39,427 bases of DNA from Symsagittifera roscoffensis (taxonomy: Eukaryota; Xenacoelomorpha; Acoela; Convolutidae), in assembly GCF_963678635.1 (NCBI RefSeq), contig NW_026970898.1, positions 1 through 39,427 on the forward strand, in the 5' to 3' direction. Below the pieces are notes generated by a model. It made no database searches and was not told where the DNA came from. It saw only the letters and a program-made list of their open reading frames with translations. Made by a program: the position numbers and the translations under genes. Positions 19,213-28,619 of this stretch are shown here, in pieces. How positions within the stretch are numbered: the first letter of the stretch is position 1; each line of letters starts with the position of its first letter.

Positions 19213-19622
19213 ATGGATCAGTTTGTTCTAATTCTTTACTCAATTTATCAATCACAAAGCACACTTCCAAAAAACCAAAATTGGAACAAAAGCAAGAAAA
19301 AGAGGAGATTGTACCAAAAAATTTTGATTCTATTTACAAGGCTGTAAATGCAAAGTTGAAAACGAGTAACAAAAAGCACCTTATTGATTTAATTTTGAAC
19401 TCTCCTAGAATTAGACTAAGTCAGTCAGAAAATATCATATTAGATAATCGAGACACAAAAGAATCAGTTGTAGACTTTGTGTGTGCACTAAAACGAAAAA
19501 ATACCGACTTTCCCGATATTTACTTTACCATTTTGGAAGCAACTCAAATTCCACCTAAACTTGTTGCCAACAAGAATGCCAAAGCGAAAGACAGAGGAAC
19601 TTGGATCCCTTTCAAAATCTGA
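19213..19622 (+). CDS. conserved Polinton protein of unknown function, frameshifted
   Basis: ATG 19213 begins MDQFVLILYSIYQSQS. The reading then moves one frame between about 19255 and 19290 and continues to TGA at 19620-19622 with LNSPRIRLSQSENIILD, FPDIYFTILEA and the C terminus NAKAKDRGTWIPFKI. That C-terminal signature I recall from unnamed proteins next to integrase in other Polintons. About 136 codons in total. No domain is known to me. It starts one base after the previous stop and its last 22 bp overlap the start of the integrase frame, so these genes probably share a transcript. A consensus splice donor, AAG|GTAAGT, lies at 19628, six bases after its stop. Confidence 0.65.
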
Positions 19623-20508
19623 AAAAGGTAAGTCTGAACAGATTGTATTCTAGGGGTAGAGCTGCGTACGGTTCTGTGCGAAACTTGAGTAAAGCAAGCG
19701 GATTGTCAAAAAAGAAAGTAGAACAGTTTTTACAAACCAAGACATCGTATACAAAAATTGGTCCCCCAATCAGACGTTTTCGAAGGCTTCAAGCATTTTC
19801 AAAATATATAAATGAAATTTGGTGTATGGATTTGGCATTTGTGGACAAACTAGCGAGTCAAAACAAGGGAGTCAAATATTTATTGGTTGCTTTTGATGTT
19901 TTTTCGCGATTTGTCAGAGTTCAAACAATGAAAACTAAGTATGCCAAAGACACTTTGCAAGCTTTCAAAAAAATGAACTCTCAAAAAAACACTCCTGAAA
20001 AGCTTTGGGTTGATAAAGGAACGGAATATGGAGGAATTTTCAAAAAATTTTGCAAGGAAAAAAGCATTGAAGTTTACTCAACCATGAGTGAAACAAAAGC
20101 TGCATTTGCAGAGAGAGCCATTCAATCATTAAAACACATTATTTACCGCGACATAGAAGATCATGGTGAAAAATTCATTAACAAGTTGCCGCTATTTGTG
20201 TCTACAATGAATTGTCGCATCAATAGATCTATTGGGAAATCACCTAGAGATGTCAAGAATACTGATTTCCTCTCAATTTTGTACAATAAACCTCTAACAA
20301 GGTATAAGAAACTAAAATTCAAAGAGTGAGAATTTCAAAGAATGATATTCCGTTCCGAAAAAGATATAAACCACAATTTACAGATGAAATTTTTGAAATT
20401 TCGGCAGTCTCTACAAAAAAGCCTCCAACATACATCATCAGAGATCTCGACAAAGAGGAAATTCTTGGAAAATTTTATGAAAAAGAGCTTAGAAAATGTT
20501 CTGATTAA
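19601..20508 (+). CDS. retroviral-type (rve) integrase, frameshifted near the C terminus
   Basis: This enzyme inserts the element and makes the 6-bp target duplication. The catalytic triad is visible: Asp77 in WCMDLAF, Asp138 in LWVDKGTEYGG and Glu171 in AAFAERAIQ, with 32 residues between the last two. The segment VKYLLVAFDVFSRFVRV is the usual second strand region. The frame stops at 20327-20329, and another frame (to 20508) continues with ISKNDIPFRKRYKPQFT ... YIIRDLD ... KFYEKEL, which is the SH3/chromodomain-like C-terminal DNA-binding domain; a one-base change near 20324-20327 separates them. No ATG opens the N-terminal frame, which is open from 19559: the start may be supplied by splicing or may have been lost. 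Confidence 0.95.
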
Positions 20509-20510
20509 AG

Positions 20511-20550
20511 GTAAATCATTTTTAAACTAAAATTTTATCGATCAGTTGTC
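20511..20550 (+). promoter_or_regulatory. splice donor and acceptor signals between integrase and minor capsid
   Basis: AAAG|GTAAAT at 20511 follows the integrase stop by two bases, and TTTTATCGATCAG (ending 20545) precedes the minor-capsid ATG by five bases. Together they enclose only 35 bp, too short for a usual intron, so they more likely pair with partners elsewhere. With the donor at 19628 they suggest that the virion genes are expressed from spliced transcripts. Confidence 0.4.
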
Positions 20551-21378
20551 ATGGATTCTTTCTCTATTGAGTTGGTTTCCAACGCTTCTTTTAATTGTTA
20601 TCCGAATAATAGTCTTAGATCTTTTACAAATTTTCTACTTGAAAAAATACATTTCAAAGGAGAATGGGAGGTTGCTATTTCAGAAATATCATACCCTTCT
20701 TTGTACCAAAATGTTACAGAGGGAAAGTTTACATTCGTAGATGGAAGTGAAAGTTCTGAGGAGAAAAGAAAGATTGTACCGATGAACATTGAACCAGGAT
20801 TGTATCCAAGTATTGTTGATATAGTTGTAGCCATGAACAACAAAAATCAAGAACGTCTAGGAGCTCAAGTTTTTGAACATAACGGAATCTATGTATCAGT
20901 TGATAAAATTACACAAAAAGTTGCTGTTCATTTACCTGAGAGTCAATCAGTGTTTATAATTCAGAGTGCTGATTTGAGCCACATTTTTGGTTGTGATTTA
21001 GACCAAAATCAAACAGGGGTTATAATGAAAGAAAAAGGTCTACATTATCCTCAGTATTCTTACGACATTATAAGAATTCATTCCCCAATGATATACTGTG
21101 ATATTATAGAATATAACATAGTTAGTGATACAAAAACTCCCTTATTGCGTTGTATTCCATTTATCTCCAAAGTGAAGAGTGGAGATATAATTTCTACAGG
21201 ACAGTACATGAATTATCAATCCTTTACAAATTTACAGTTTAAAAAGCTGTTGAAAAATTCTTTCCATAGTATCAAGATAGAACTAAGAGATATCACAGGC
21301 GAAAAAATTCCTTTTGTGTCCGTAGGAATCACTCGAGTTGTTCTCTTGTTCCGCAAGATTTCGAATAATCATTTTTGA
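20551..21378 (+). CDS. minor capsid (penton) protein, 275 aa
   Basis: The N terminus MDSFSIELVSNASFNCYPNN followed by FTNFLLEKIHFKGEWEVAI and EISYP matches the conserved opening of Polinton minor capsid proteins, which form the pentons with a jelly-roll fold. Length is typical. The frame is intact from ATG 20551 to TGA 21376-21378. It is followed 17 bp later by the basic virion protein and then the major capsid gene, the usual Polinton morphogenesis order. Together with the major capsid it argues that the family can form virions. Confidence 0.92.
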   Translation: MDSFSIELVSNASFNCYPNNSLRSFTNFLLEKIHFKGEWEVAISEISYPSLYQNVTEGKFTFVDGSESSEEKRKIVPMNIEPGLYPSIVDIVVAMNNKNQERLGAQVFEHNGIYVSVDKITQKVAVHLPESQSVFIIQSADLSHIFGCDLDQNQTGVIMKEKGLHYPQYSYDIIRIHSPMIYCDIIEYNIVSDTKTPLLRCIPFISKVKSGDIISTGQYMNYQSFTNLQFKKLLKNSFHSIKIELRDITGEKIPFVSVGITRVVLLFRKISNNHF

Positions 21379-21395
21379 TTTAAACTTCATACGAA

Positions 21396-21770
21396 ATGGT
21401 TGCTCAAAAATCAGCTGATTTCCCTATTTTTCGAGGACATGCAAGACTGCGTGGAAGAGGTTCTGGAGCTCTTGCGCAAACTCTTGGGAGAACTGCAATC
21501 CCCTTTATTAAAAAATATATAGTCCCAGCTGCAAAAAGAATTGGGGCAGATTTGTTTGAAATTGCTGCTCCAGAGATTGGGGAAGTTGTTAGTGGACGTA
21601 AAAAACTCAAAACATTTGCAAAAGATGTGGGGACAAAAACAGTTCGGAAACAATTGGGAGGTGGAAAAAAGAAATCTAAGCGTAAAACAGCTAGAACCAG
21701 ATCCATTTCTCGAAAAAGCAGATCGAAAAACAGTCGCTCTCGCAAAGACATTTTTGACAATATAAAATGA
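21396..21770 (+). CDS. basic virion-associated protein, 124 aa
   Basis: This protein lies between the two capsid genes. Residues 18-22, LRGRG, match the adenovirus-protease cleavage form (M/I/L)XGX|G, and LGGG near residue 90 matches (M/I/L)XGG|X. Between them is an amphipathic region (AIPFIKKYIVPAAKRIGADLFEIAAPEI). The last 35 residues are Arg/Lys/Ser-rich (KSKRKTARTRSISRKSRSK), suited to DNA condensation. It resembles, by layout, adenovirus core or membrane-lytic precursors such as pVII or pVI; homology to either is not shown. Intact. Its TGA overlaps the major capsid ATG in the four bases ATGA. Confidence 0.75.
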   Translation: MVAQKSADFPIFRGHARLRGRGSGALAQTLGRTAIPFIKKYIVPAAKRIGADLFEIAAPEIGEVVSGRKKLKTFAKDVGTKTVRKQLGGGKKKSKRKTARTRSISRKSRSKNSRSRKDIFDNIK

Positions 21771-23085
21771 GTTTAAACCAAAGCCATTTTCGGTACGGGG
21801 CTTTTACAAATTCTTCATTGGATATTTTTGATAAAGTCCCAGTTTTGGAAACAATTATGTCATCTTACACACAAGAAGTATTCCCCAGTACTTCTCTGGA
21901 TGAAAGCAGTATTGAGTTTGAATTTGAAACAGATCGTAACCACTACTTGAATATGCGTGATACCCATCTTAGCTTAAAGCTTCAACTATTTAAAGGAAGA
22001 TTGTTTGATGCTTTCAAAAAAGAAAAAGCAGAACATAAAGCAAAATCGGAGGAAGATTCAGATGAGGAACCACAAACTTACTTAACTTATGTAAACAATC
22101 TACTACATTCTCTATTCTCCAACTGTGAAGTTTATTTTAACAATACAATGGTTTACAATGCCAATGGATTATATCCTCATAAGGCACAGATATCGAACGA
22201 ATTCAACTCGTCAGCAGTGAGTAATAAAGGAATTCTTGCTTGTCATGGATACAGTTTTGAAGAAAATCCTGATGCATTTGATATGTATCCATTCACTGAT
22301 AGAGCAAATTCCTTGGGAACAGGGATAACTTTTTCACTCTATGGGAGGCTCGCCATTGATTTGTTTACTTGCGAAAAACTGTTGCTACCAAACACCAAAG
22401 TTCGAATTAAACTTATTCGAGCTAGACCTAATTTTTACATGTTATCTGACAATCCAAATGTCAGTCTGAAAATAGTTGATTGTTCGTTGTTTACTAGAAG
22501 AATTTTAGTTGCTGAACCTAATCATCAATACTTGAATGGAACCTGGAAAGAGAACCTGCTCAATACAATTACATGGAAACTATAGCAAGAACCTTTATCA
22601 TTCCATCTCGTCAAAACCAGTTTATTCAGGAAAATGTTTTCAATAATGCCCCAATCAGAAGGATAGCTGTTGCAATGAATACAAATTTGGCTGTTGCGGG
22701 ATCTTTTCATGAAAATCCTTTCAATTATCAACAATTTCATTTGAGAGAGCTTAGAATTATTCGGGGTGGAAGAGCAATTATTTCATTAGATACAACTTCT
22801 CCTTGTCGACCCTATGTTACACCAATGAAAGCAATGCAGTTTAATGAAGATTTTCCAGCTCTTCCTATAGACGATTTTCAAAATCACTATATTCTAGTTT
22901 TCGACTTGACTTCACTACAGGATGCCGCTGAACACTTGCATTATCCAGAACTTAGTGGAGAAAGCTTGAGATTAGAAATGTTTTTTCAGTTTCCCTTGGA
23001 GCAAGTAACGGAAGTGATAGTCTTGGGAGAAAGACTATCAAATGTTCAAATTGACAAATTCGGAACAGTCGCTAAAAATGTTTAG
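21767..23085 (+). CDS. major capsid protein (double jelly-roll), one frameshift
   Basis: About 438 codons, the usual Polinton size. It begins MSLNQSHFRYGAFTNSSLDIF. The first frame stops at 22583-22585; a second frame, open from 22522, carries YMETIARTFIIPSRQNQF, NNAPIRRIAVAMNTN and HYILVFDLTSLQDA to the stop at 23083-23085. The shift lies between 22522 and 22585, most likely at the short A run near 22535. Conserved family words lie on both sides, so it is one gene. The hexameric capsomer protein is trimeric in related adenovirus- and PRD1-type viruses. Its ATG overlaps the upstream stop, and its own stop overlaps the next ATG by 8 bp. Confidence 0.95.
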
Positions 23086-23427
23086 TTTTTTTGAGTTTTT
23101 AGGTTCCTATAAAAATATTGTAGCTTTTTTGGGACTTTTCATTGTGATTGTCTCTGTACTAAATATTTTGTTTTTCTTCAGACCTAAATCTCCAGAAACA
23201 GCAGCTAATGAATGCTGTTTAATTGAAAACCCAAGACATTTCTTCAACCTAGACTGTAAATCAGTGTTCAACAAATTTTGTCCAGTTCACAAGTTTTGTG
23301 TATGGGACTTTGTTGATTCAGTACCTAAATGCGAGTAAGTCAATAACTTTAGGATTTTCCATCCTAAATTAAAATATCATACTTTCTATTTCTTTGTTTT
23401 AGATGTAAATCAGCTAACATTTGCTAA
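23078..23427 (+). CDS. Cys-rich membrane protein with a probable 68-bp intron, 93 aa
   Basis: ATG 23078 overlaps the major capsid stop. Residues about 13-34 (IVAFLGLFIVIVSVLNILFFF) form one membrane span. The rest contains many Cys (ECC, DC, FC, FC, KC). Unspliced, the frame stops at 23336-23338. A strong donor (CGA|GTAAGT at 23335) and acceptor (TTTGTTTTAG ending 23402) define a 68-bp intron 23335-23402. Using it, the frame gains seven residues including two Cys and ends at 23427, two bases before the protease ATG. Polintons often encode such a single-span protein; a virion membrane role is inferred. Confidence 0.65.
23335..23402 (+). other. probable intron in the membrane-protein gene
   Basis: Donor GTAAGT, an AT-rich body, a CTTTCTATTTCTTTGTTTT pyrimidine tract and terminal AG. 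Removing it keeps the reading frame and extends a Cys-rich C terminus. It is the best-supported intron inside the element. Confidence 0.65.
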
Positions 23428-23428
23428 A

Positions 23429-23828
23429 ATGGATAATTTTTCACTTCTGCAAATTATTGAAAGAATTCCTGAACTCAGGTTCAAGTACATGGGATCTTAC
23501 CCCTCTGATAAAGTACCTCAACTAACAAAATACTCTTTTGCAATTGTTAACTCAGCTCCAAGCAATGATAGAGGGGAGCACTGGATCATGATGGCTCGAT
23601 TGAATAAAACTTACTATTTTGCTGATTCTTTGGGTCGGAAAAGAACAACTTATTCCTTTCTAACAAAAAAGTATCGGCGAATGGTTCCTCGAAAGCTACA
23701 AAAAACTGATAATTTGTGTGGATTTTACGCAATTTATTCAGCATTTCTCCCATTTTAAATTCTACCAGACAAACTTGAATAATATTCATGATGTCCATGT
23801 TTTGAATTTTATAAGTAATTTTATGTAA
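23429..23828 (+). CDS. adenain-like cysteine protease, frameshift near the C terminus
   Basis: The catalytic residues are visible: His51 in GEHWIMM, Asp66 in YFADSLG, Gln91 and Cys97 in NLCGFYAIY, with Gln six residues before Cys as in adenain/Ulp1 proteases. The MGSYPSDKVPQLTKYSFAIVN segment is typical of Polinton proteases. The first frame stops at 23756-23758, shortly after the Cys; the last 23 or so codons continue one frame over to TAA at 23826-23828, so a base was gained in the T-run near 23754. The catalytic core is intact, but the lost C-terminal strand may matter. It presumably matures virion proteins such as the basic protein at 21396. Confidence 0.93.
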
Positions 23829-23844
23829 ATTTGTAGTTTTTTCA

Positions 23845-24442
23845 TTTGTAAATGTAAATTATGGCAGTAAGTTTACTATACGATGCAGTGATTTATATAC
23901 TTTCTTTGTAATTTAAACTTTTTTCTCAAAAAACTTGACTTTTTTCGAAGTCTCTGTAGGTTCAGAATAGATTCAGATAGGTAGAAAGTAAAAGTATCTA
24001 ATAGTTTTTTATTAGATCAAATTAAACAAAATCTTATCGTGTTTTGAATTTTTTCGAAAAAAATTTAAATTTTTTTGATAAAAATTCCAAGTTTTTGCAC
24101 AAACACTCTTACCAATGACTTACCATCCACCAAAAAAAACTTAATATTTAATCTTATTTCTACACATAATTAACAATCATTTGTTCCCAATTAGGTAACG
24201 CGCGCCGAGATTTTTGCGAAAAAATTAGACAAAAACCAAAAAATTTCGTTTTTCTTACCATTATCTTACCATCACACAAACCATAAAACCTTACCATCGG
24301 TATTCCCTATCTTAATACATTGTAGACTCTATACCAAATCTTAATACATAGCATGGCGGACCGGAAATCTATAACGTATCTTAATACATGGGGTCCGCCA
24401 TGCACCCCCCCCCCCCCCACTTAACCTCCAACATCTACTACT
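23845..24442 (-). repeat. Polinton right terminal inverted repeat
   Basis: Inverted partner of 7264-7855. It contains the same stem-loop (24351-24362 with 24392-24403), the three ATCTTAATACAT words and CTTACCA words. The C-run at 24405-24418 is 14 long versus 8 on the left. Confidence 0.95.
24351..24403. other. stem-loop in the right terminal repeat
   Basis: GCATGGCGGACC and GGTCCGCCATGC arms, 29-base loop; mirror copy of the left structure. Both arms are perfectly conserved in both terminal repeats. Confidence 0.8.
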
Positions 24443-24448
24443 GCGTCT
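24443..24448. repeat. target-site duplication, right copy (GCGTCT)
   Basis: Identical to 7258-7263 and directly abutting the right terminus. Confidence 0.95.
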
Positions 24449-24499
24449 TGTATCCTAATAAAGCGACGAAATGATTTGCTTCATTTCAATTTGAAACTC

Positions 24500-25240
24500 A
24501 ACAAGACTGCTCGTATCAGGGCAAAGCTCTGAATGTTCCCGCTGCCTTTTAAGGTTTATGGAGCAGTAAAAAAATTAAAGGAAATAAAACAAAATGGAAA
24601 ATTTTTATGAAAATCATCCCCCCACACGCCATATAAAACACAAAAGGATAGAATTTGCTCCTTTTAACAAATCAATAATGGCAAATGAGCTTCTTTCAAC
24701 CAATTTGGAACGATTTCTAAGAGGAATAAACTCTCCACTTACGCGCGTTAATTGTCCCAAATTGGCCTAAATGGCAATCTTTAAACCCCCATAACTTTAC
24801 GAAAAATGGTCACAGGTAAAATATCTTTTTAAATTTGAGCTCAGGACAACAATACCTTTCGAATGATATAAAAAAAATTCCGCCAAAAATGGCTAGTTAA
24901 AAAGTCGAAATTTTTCTGAGGAAAAAACACCACCCCGAGCACAAATATTCCGTTACTTTCGTATCGAAAGTCGGAATAATAATCCGCCATTTAAGCCTGT
25001 TATAAAAACGCAACTAATCGCGCGCTAATAAATGCAAATTGGCCAATTTAGCCATCTTCAAATTCCCGTAATTTTACAAAAAGTAACGACAGTTAAAATA
25101 AATTTTTAATTTTCAGCTCAGAGCAAAATATTTTTCAGATGATATAAAAATATATTTAGTGCGTAGTTAAGAAGTTGAAAGTTGACTGAATAAAAACAAA
25201 CACCCCAAGCATATTCCGCATTTTCTTCAAAAGTTGGAAC
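24500..25240 (-). repeat. hairpin-ended 0.5-kb repeat, inverted: one good and one degraded unit
   Basis: The good unit runs 24500-24976 from CAAGACTGCTCGTATCAGGGC to TTTCGTATCGAAAGTCGGAA, the complement of the family's end and start. A degraded unit (about 24985-25240) follows, recognisable by CGCGCGCTAATAA, CACCCCAAGCATATTCCG and AAAGTTGGAAC. Confidence 0.8.
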
Positions 25241-25788
25241 ATCAAGAGCAGACTGCTTGCTTCAATTCTATATGACATGGATTCAACATGTCATTTAGGA
25301 TTTATATGACAAAATTTATTACTCGGTAATTATCCCAATTCGTTTAGTATTGGTCAAAATAGTTCTAAATTCAACCCCCTCTAATTTAAGAGCAGAAGTT
25401 GCGGTGAAACTTTTTTAGTTTGAGCTTTGGACATTAATAAAAACATTGAATATAAATAACAAGCAGCAGATGCCATTTTGTGCCCTTTTTGAGAAGGTTT
25501 GAACAAAAAATCACCCTTTTTGTGCGTTGTGTGCCTTTTGTAAAAGTTCCTGGCTGATCGGCTAAAAACAGCGTCGCAAAAAAATACGAACACAAAGAGC
25601 TTTATACCCTTAACACCTAATTTCAAAAAATGCCGCTGAAATGTTTTTCGAAAGTGATGAAAAAATTCTGTCCGGTGTTTTTTTCTGTGCGCGCTAAAGT
25701 TTTACATTTTGTGTGTTGTCAAAAAGTTATGTCAAAAGAAGCCCCTAAATTCACTCCTGATGCTGTCTGTATGTGACTTGTTGTTCAG
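25241..25788. other. sequence before the first recognised host exon
   Basis: No gene is seen. It ends in TGACTTGTTGTTCAG, the acceptor of the exon at 25789. The ORF on the opposite strand (25381-25626) shows no features of a gene. Confidence 0.5.
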
Positions 25789-25933
25789 TCGAAGAAGAGG
25801 AACAGTTTGTGTCTGTGGAGAGGGATTTGGAGAAGGAGGAGAAGGGAGAGAGGGAGAGTGAGTGGAGGAGTGCAGTACAGGCTGCATCACTCATTCAGGA
25901 TCTCCCTCTCCTAGACCCAGAGAGACACTTCCA
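25789..25933 (+). CDS. host gene exon A (internal)
   Basis: Flanked by acceptor TTGTTCAG and donor CA|GTGAGT. It reads with two leading bases as EEEEQFVSVERDLEKEEKGE and, after a Ser/Trp-containing link, SLIQDLPLLDPERHF, ending two bases into a codon. Base composition is much richer in G than its surroundings, as expected for an exon. It is the first of five plus-strand exons whose splice phases fit together; the upstream part of the gene is not found in this window. The Glu/Lys-rich start suggests a disordered or coiled region. I do not recognise the protein. The Polinton lies 1.3 kb upstream, in an intron or the 5' region. Confidence 0.65.
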
Positions 25934-25974
25934 GTGAGTCATTATAATACACTTCCAAAACCAATCAAATTAGT

Positions 25975-26260
25975 AACCCGGGTCGAGCTCGGGGACTTAT
26001 GTTGCGACCATTGCGACTTTGAGCGACCAAAATAATTGCGCGACTTCGGCCGACTAAAAAACATTTTGCAATTTTGCGCAATTCAAAAACAGTTTGTTGC
26101 GGCTTTGCACGAGCAAAGTGATTTGGGCGACTTTAGTTTACAAATTAGGGTCGATGTTTGCTATTTATGTTTCGATCGACTCGACCAAAAAATGTAATGT
26201 TTCGACCATCTTGACCCAGGCTCCATACCTTTCGACCGACTCGTAATTAATTGTTTTCGG
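25975..26260. repeat. CGAC-rich degenerate repeat
   Basis: The words GCGAC, GACCGACTC and TTTCGACC recur irregularly (for example GTTGCGACCATTGCGACTTT near 26000 and ACCGACTCG near 26240). This may be the opposite-strand relative of the GTCGCG array at 2100-2290. Confidence 0.5.
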
Positions 26261-27090
26261 CGTTGGACAATTTTTTTCTCAAATTTTTTTGCGAAGAACT
26301 CTGTCTTAAAAATTATCAGATAGCAAGAATTTTGGCATTTACTTTATAATTAAATTCTTAATAATATTTATTTACTTTCCAGCCAAAGTTTACATTTTAC
26401 AATTTTACAACTTAAATTTACAACAATTTAGTTCGGCTTGAGAGAATACCAAAAAGGCATCAACCTGTCGAGTGGCATATCCATGAGCAAAGTATATTAA
26501 TCTACTTTTTTAAACTTAATCATATAGACAAAAACTTCTTCAAATATTAAAAAACTGATAGAAAAGTTGCTTTTTGGTGTTGTCTTACAATCAAAATGAG
26601 ATGATCGAAAAATTACGTAACAAAGGGATGGAAGATTACTATAACACTCTTCATTTTCACAAATATAGATGTCTCTTATTTTATGAAAAAACGAGTCCAA
26701 ATTCTCATTGGTAGTGGATAACGATATAAGAAAAAAATTTTAGCCAAATGTAAGAAAATAAAAATATGTAGGTTAAGTATGCAAATAAAAATCCTATTAT
26801 CAATTTTTTTAAAATCTTTTACTAAGCTGATGTCGGCTGCGAACATTTTTTTTATGTTTCCTGTGTTGATAGTATCTGTTATCTCCAGTTCATTTACGTG
26901 TTCCTGAAATTTTTCAATGCCACAAGATCGTCGTATAATTTTCCCCATGTTTTTAAAAAAGCTTATTAACATGTAAATCTTGAACATGTACAACATTATG
27001 TTTGTCTCAAATTTGATTCAGATTTTCCCACTTTTTAATTCTGAAACAATTCCTTTTCTTGAGATTTAGCTGGCTTTCTATTTTTTAAAA

Positions 27091-27319
27091 GTCCGTCTTA
27101 TTGCGCCATATATCAGTACACTATTTTAATAAATTGCTTGACTATACGTTCTGTATATCTTGAGCAGTCCGTCTTTTTGTGCCACAAATCAGTACACTAA
27201 ATTAATGTATTGGTTGAATATACGTTGTGTATATCTTGAGCAGCCGTCTTGTTGTGCCACAGACCAGTACATTATGTTAATATATTGTTCGAAAATACGT
27301 TTTGTATAGCTTGAGCAGT
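27091..27319. repeat. 78-bp tandem repeat, three units
   Basis: Units begin near 27091, 27168 and 27244. Each reads CCGTCTT(A/T)TTG(C/T)GCCA...CAGTACA...TATACGTTxTGTAT(A)xCTTGAGCAG. The short ORF on the minus strand across it has an internal peptide repeat because of this and is not a gene. Confidence 0.85.
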
Positions 27320-27379
27320 GTAGATTTGTTAGATTAATATCTGAGTTGATAATTTTTTTCCTGTTATATTCTGAGGTGG

Positions 27380-27860
27380 CTGTTTTATGGTTGTTGGTGG
27401 TAAGCTTATTCTCCAAAAAACAATTTTCATTTCTATTTCCTTAGTTGTATACAATGGGCAACCATCAGCAAACAGTACATTTTTTATTATGCCCACAGAC
27501 GTTCAGCACATCAATTACTTACATCAAAATCACAATGAAACCTGGACTGACTCTTGTGGTACACCTTAATCAACTGTTTTAGTGTCTGAATTATTACAAC
27601 TAACGTACTGCTTACGATTTTAAAAGTATGATCTGAAGAAAGTAACAAATGTACCTCGTAAACCATATCGGTCGCGTTTTCTGATCATTTGTGTCGAACG
27701 GCTTTTGTGCGATCTATGAAAGTACACACAGAGCCAACATTATCTTCTAAATTCTCCATTTTTTGTTCAGTGAGTTCCAAGATAGCATCAACTGGGCTTG
27801 TTTATTTTGAAATCCCTTCTGACATTCCGATAACGCAGCATTTATCCGGAAAACGTCTCG
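27380..27860 (-). pseudogene. decayed non-LTR retrotransposon reverse transcriptase
   Basis: Reading leftward, the order ILELTEQKMENLED (near 27770), FIDRTKA (near 27713), GVPQES (27548-27565) and VLFADG (near 27470) matches the reverse-transcriptase motifs usually seen as ILELV, FIDLSKAFDT, GVPQGS and FADDT in Jockey/CR1-type elements. The frame is broken by several shifts and stops and the catalytic DD is lost. It is an old fragment in the host intron. Confidence 0.7.
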
Positions 27861-28619
27861 AACTATTTCAAATAAATGTTTTGAAAACTTTTCTCATAAT
27901 TGGTAGAGTGGATATAGGTCTGTAGTTGACACAATCTGACACTGGAATTTATCAAACTTTAGCAACCTTAAAAACTGAACGAAATTAAGATAATTGAACA
28001 AATTGATTAAATTTAACCCAAACCTTAGTAGGTTGCTTTTCAAAATTTCAATTGTCACCTGTCGTATTAGACACATCAAAATTCATGTCTCCATATACAG
28101 TGTGAATATCTTCAGGTTGCATTTTCAACACAAACAGATAAGCCTGTAATTGATCAAGAAAGTTACAATTTTTCTTTTGAGGTGTTTTACGGACAACAGT
28201 TAGAAAATTTTTCTCTCCGCTGTTTTACCATAGTGCCGTCGAAACTTGCAACTCGTCCTAAATTAGTTCTTTAAGTTTATCATACGAATTACCTTCATTT
28301 ACGTAGGGAGCAAGACCTTTGCCTCTGTTCCTATTCACTGTTTTTTCTACTGGTAACTTGTCAGCTTGAAAGTACCAATCTCCACTTAGTAATTCAGTCA
28401 TGTTTCATTAAGAGCTCTAATTTGCGGCTTATTTGGTCTAGTTTCAAGAAAAAAAGACATTCAGCTTTACGTGTTACTTCTTTTTTCCTAAGTTTTTTCT
28501 ATTGTGTAAATGGCCAAATACTTCTACAGAGTGATTTTTTACTTTTTCGGCTTATAGTTTCAGAAGCATCCTTTTGCAATTTTATTCAGCTTTATTTTGT
28601 TCTAAAGTGATTTGATCAT

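Larger units (their letters stand above)
7264..24442. mobile_element. Maverick/Polinton element, 17.2 kb
   Basis: The element begins AGTAGTAGATG and ends with its complement CATCTACTACT. It has terminal inverted repeats of about 0.58 kb and lies between perfect GCGTCT duplications. It encodes protein-primed family-B polymerase, rve integrase, FtsK/HerA-type packaging ATPase, adenain-like protease, double-jelly-roll major capsid and single-jelly-roll minor capsid, which together define Polintons (polintoviruses). Length, gene set and AG...CT ends all fit the family. Several core genes contain frameshifts or stops, so this copy is probably non-autonomous. The two inverted repeats differ at only about 2% of positions over the outer 330 bp, so the insertion is fairly recent. 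Confidence 0.98.

Noticed and set aside
27091-27319. Possible CRISPR-like array
   Set aside because: Three directly adjoining 78-bp units without spacers in a eukaryotic context; an ordinary tandem repeat.
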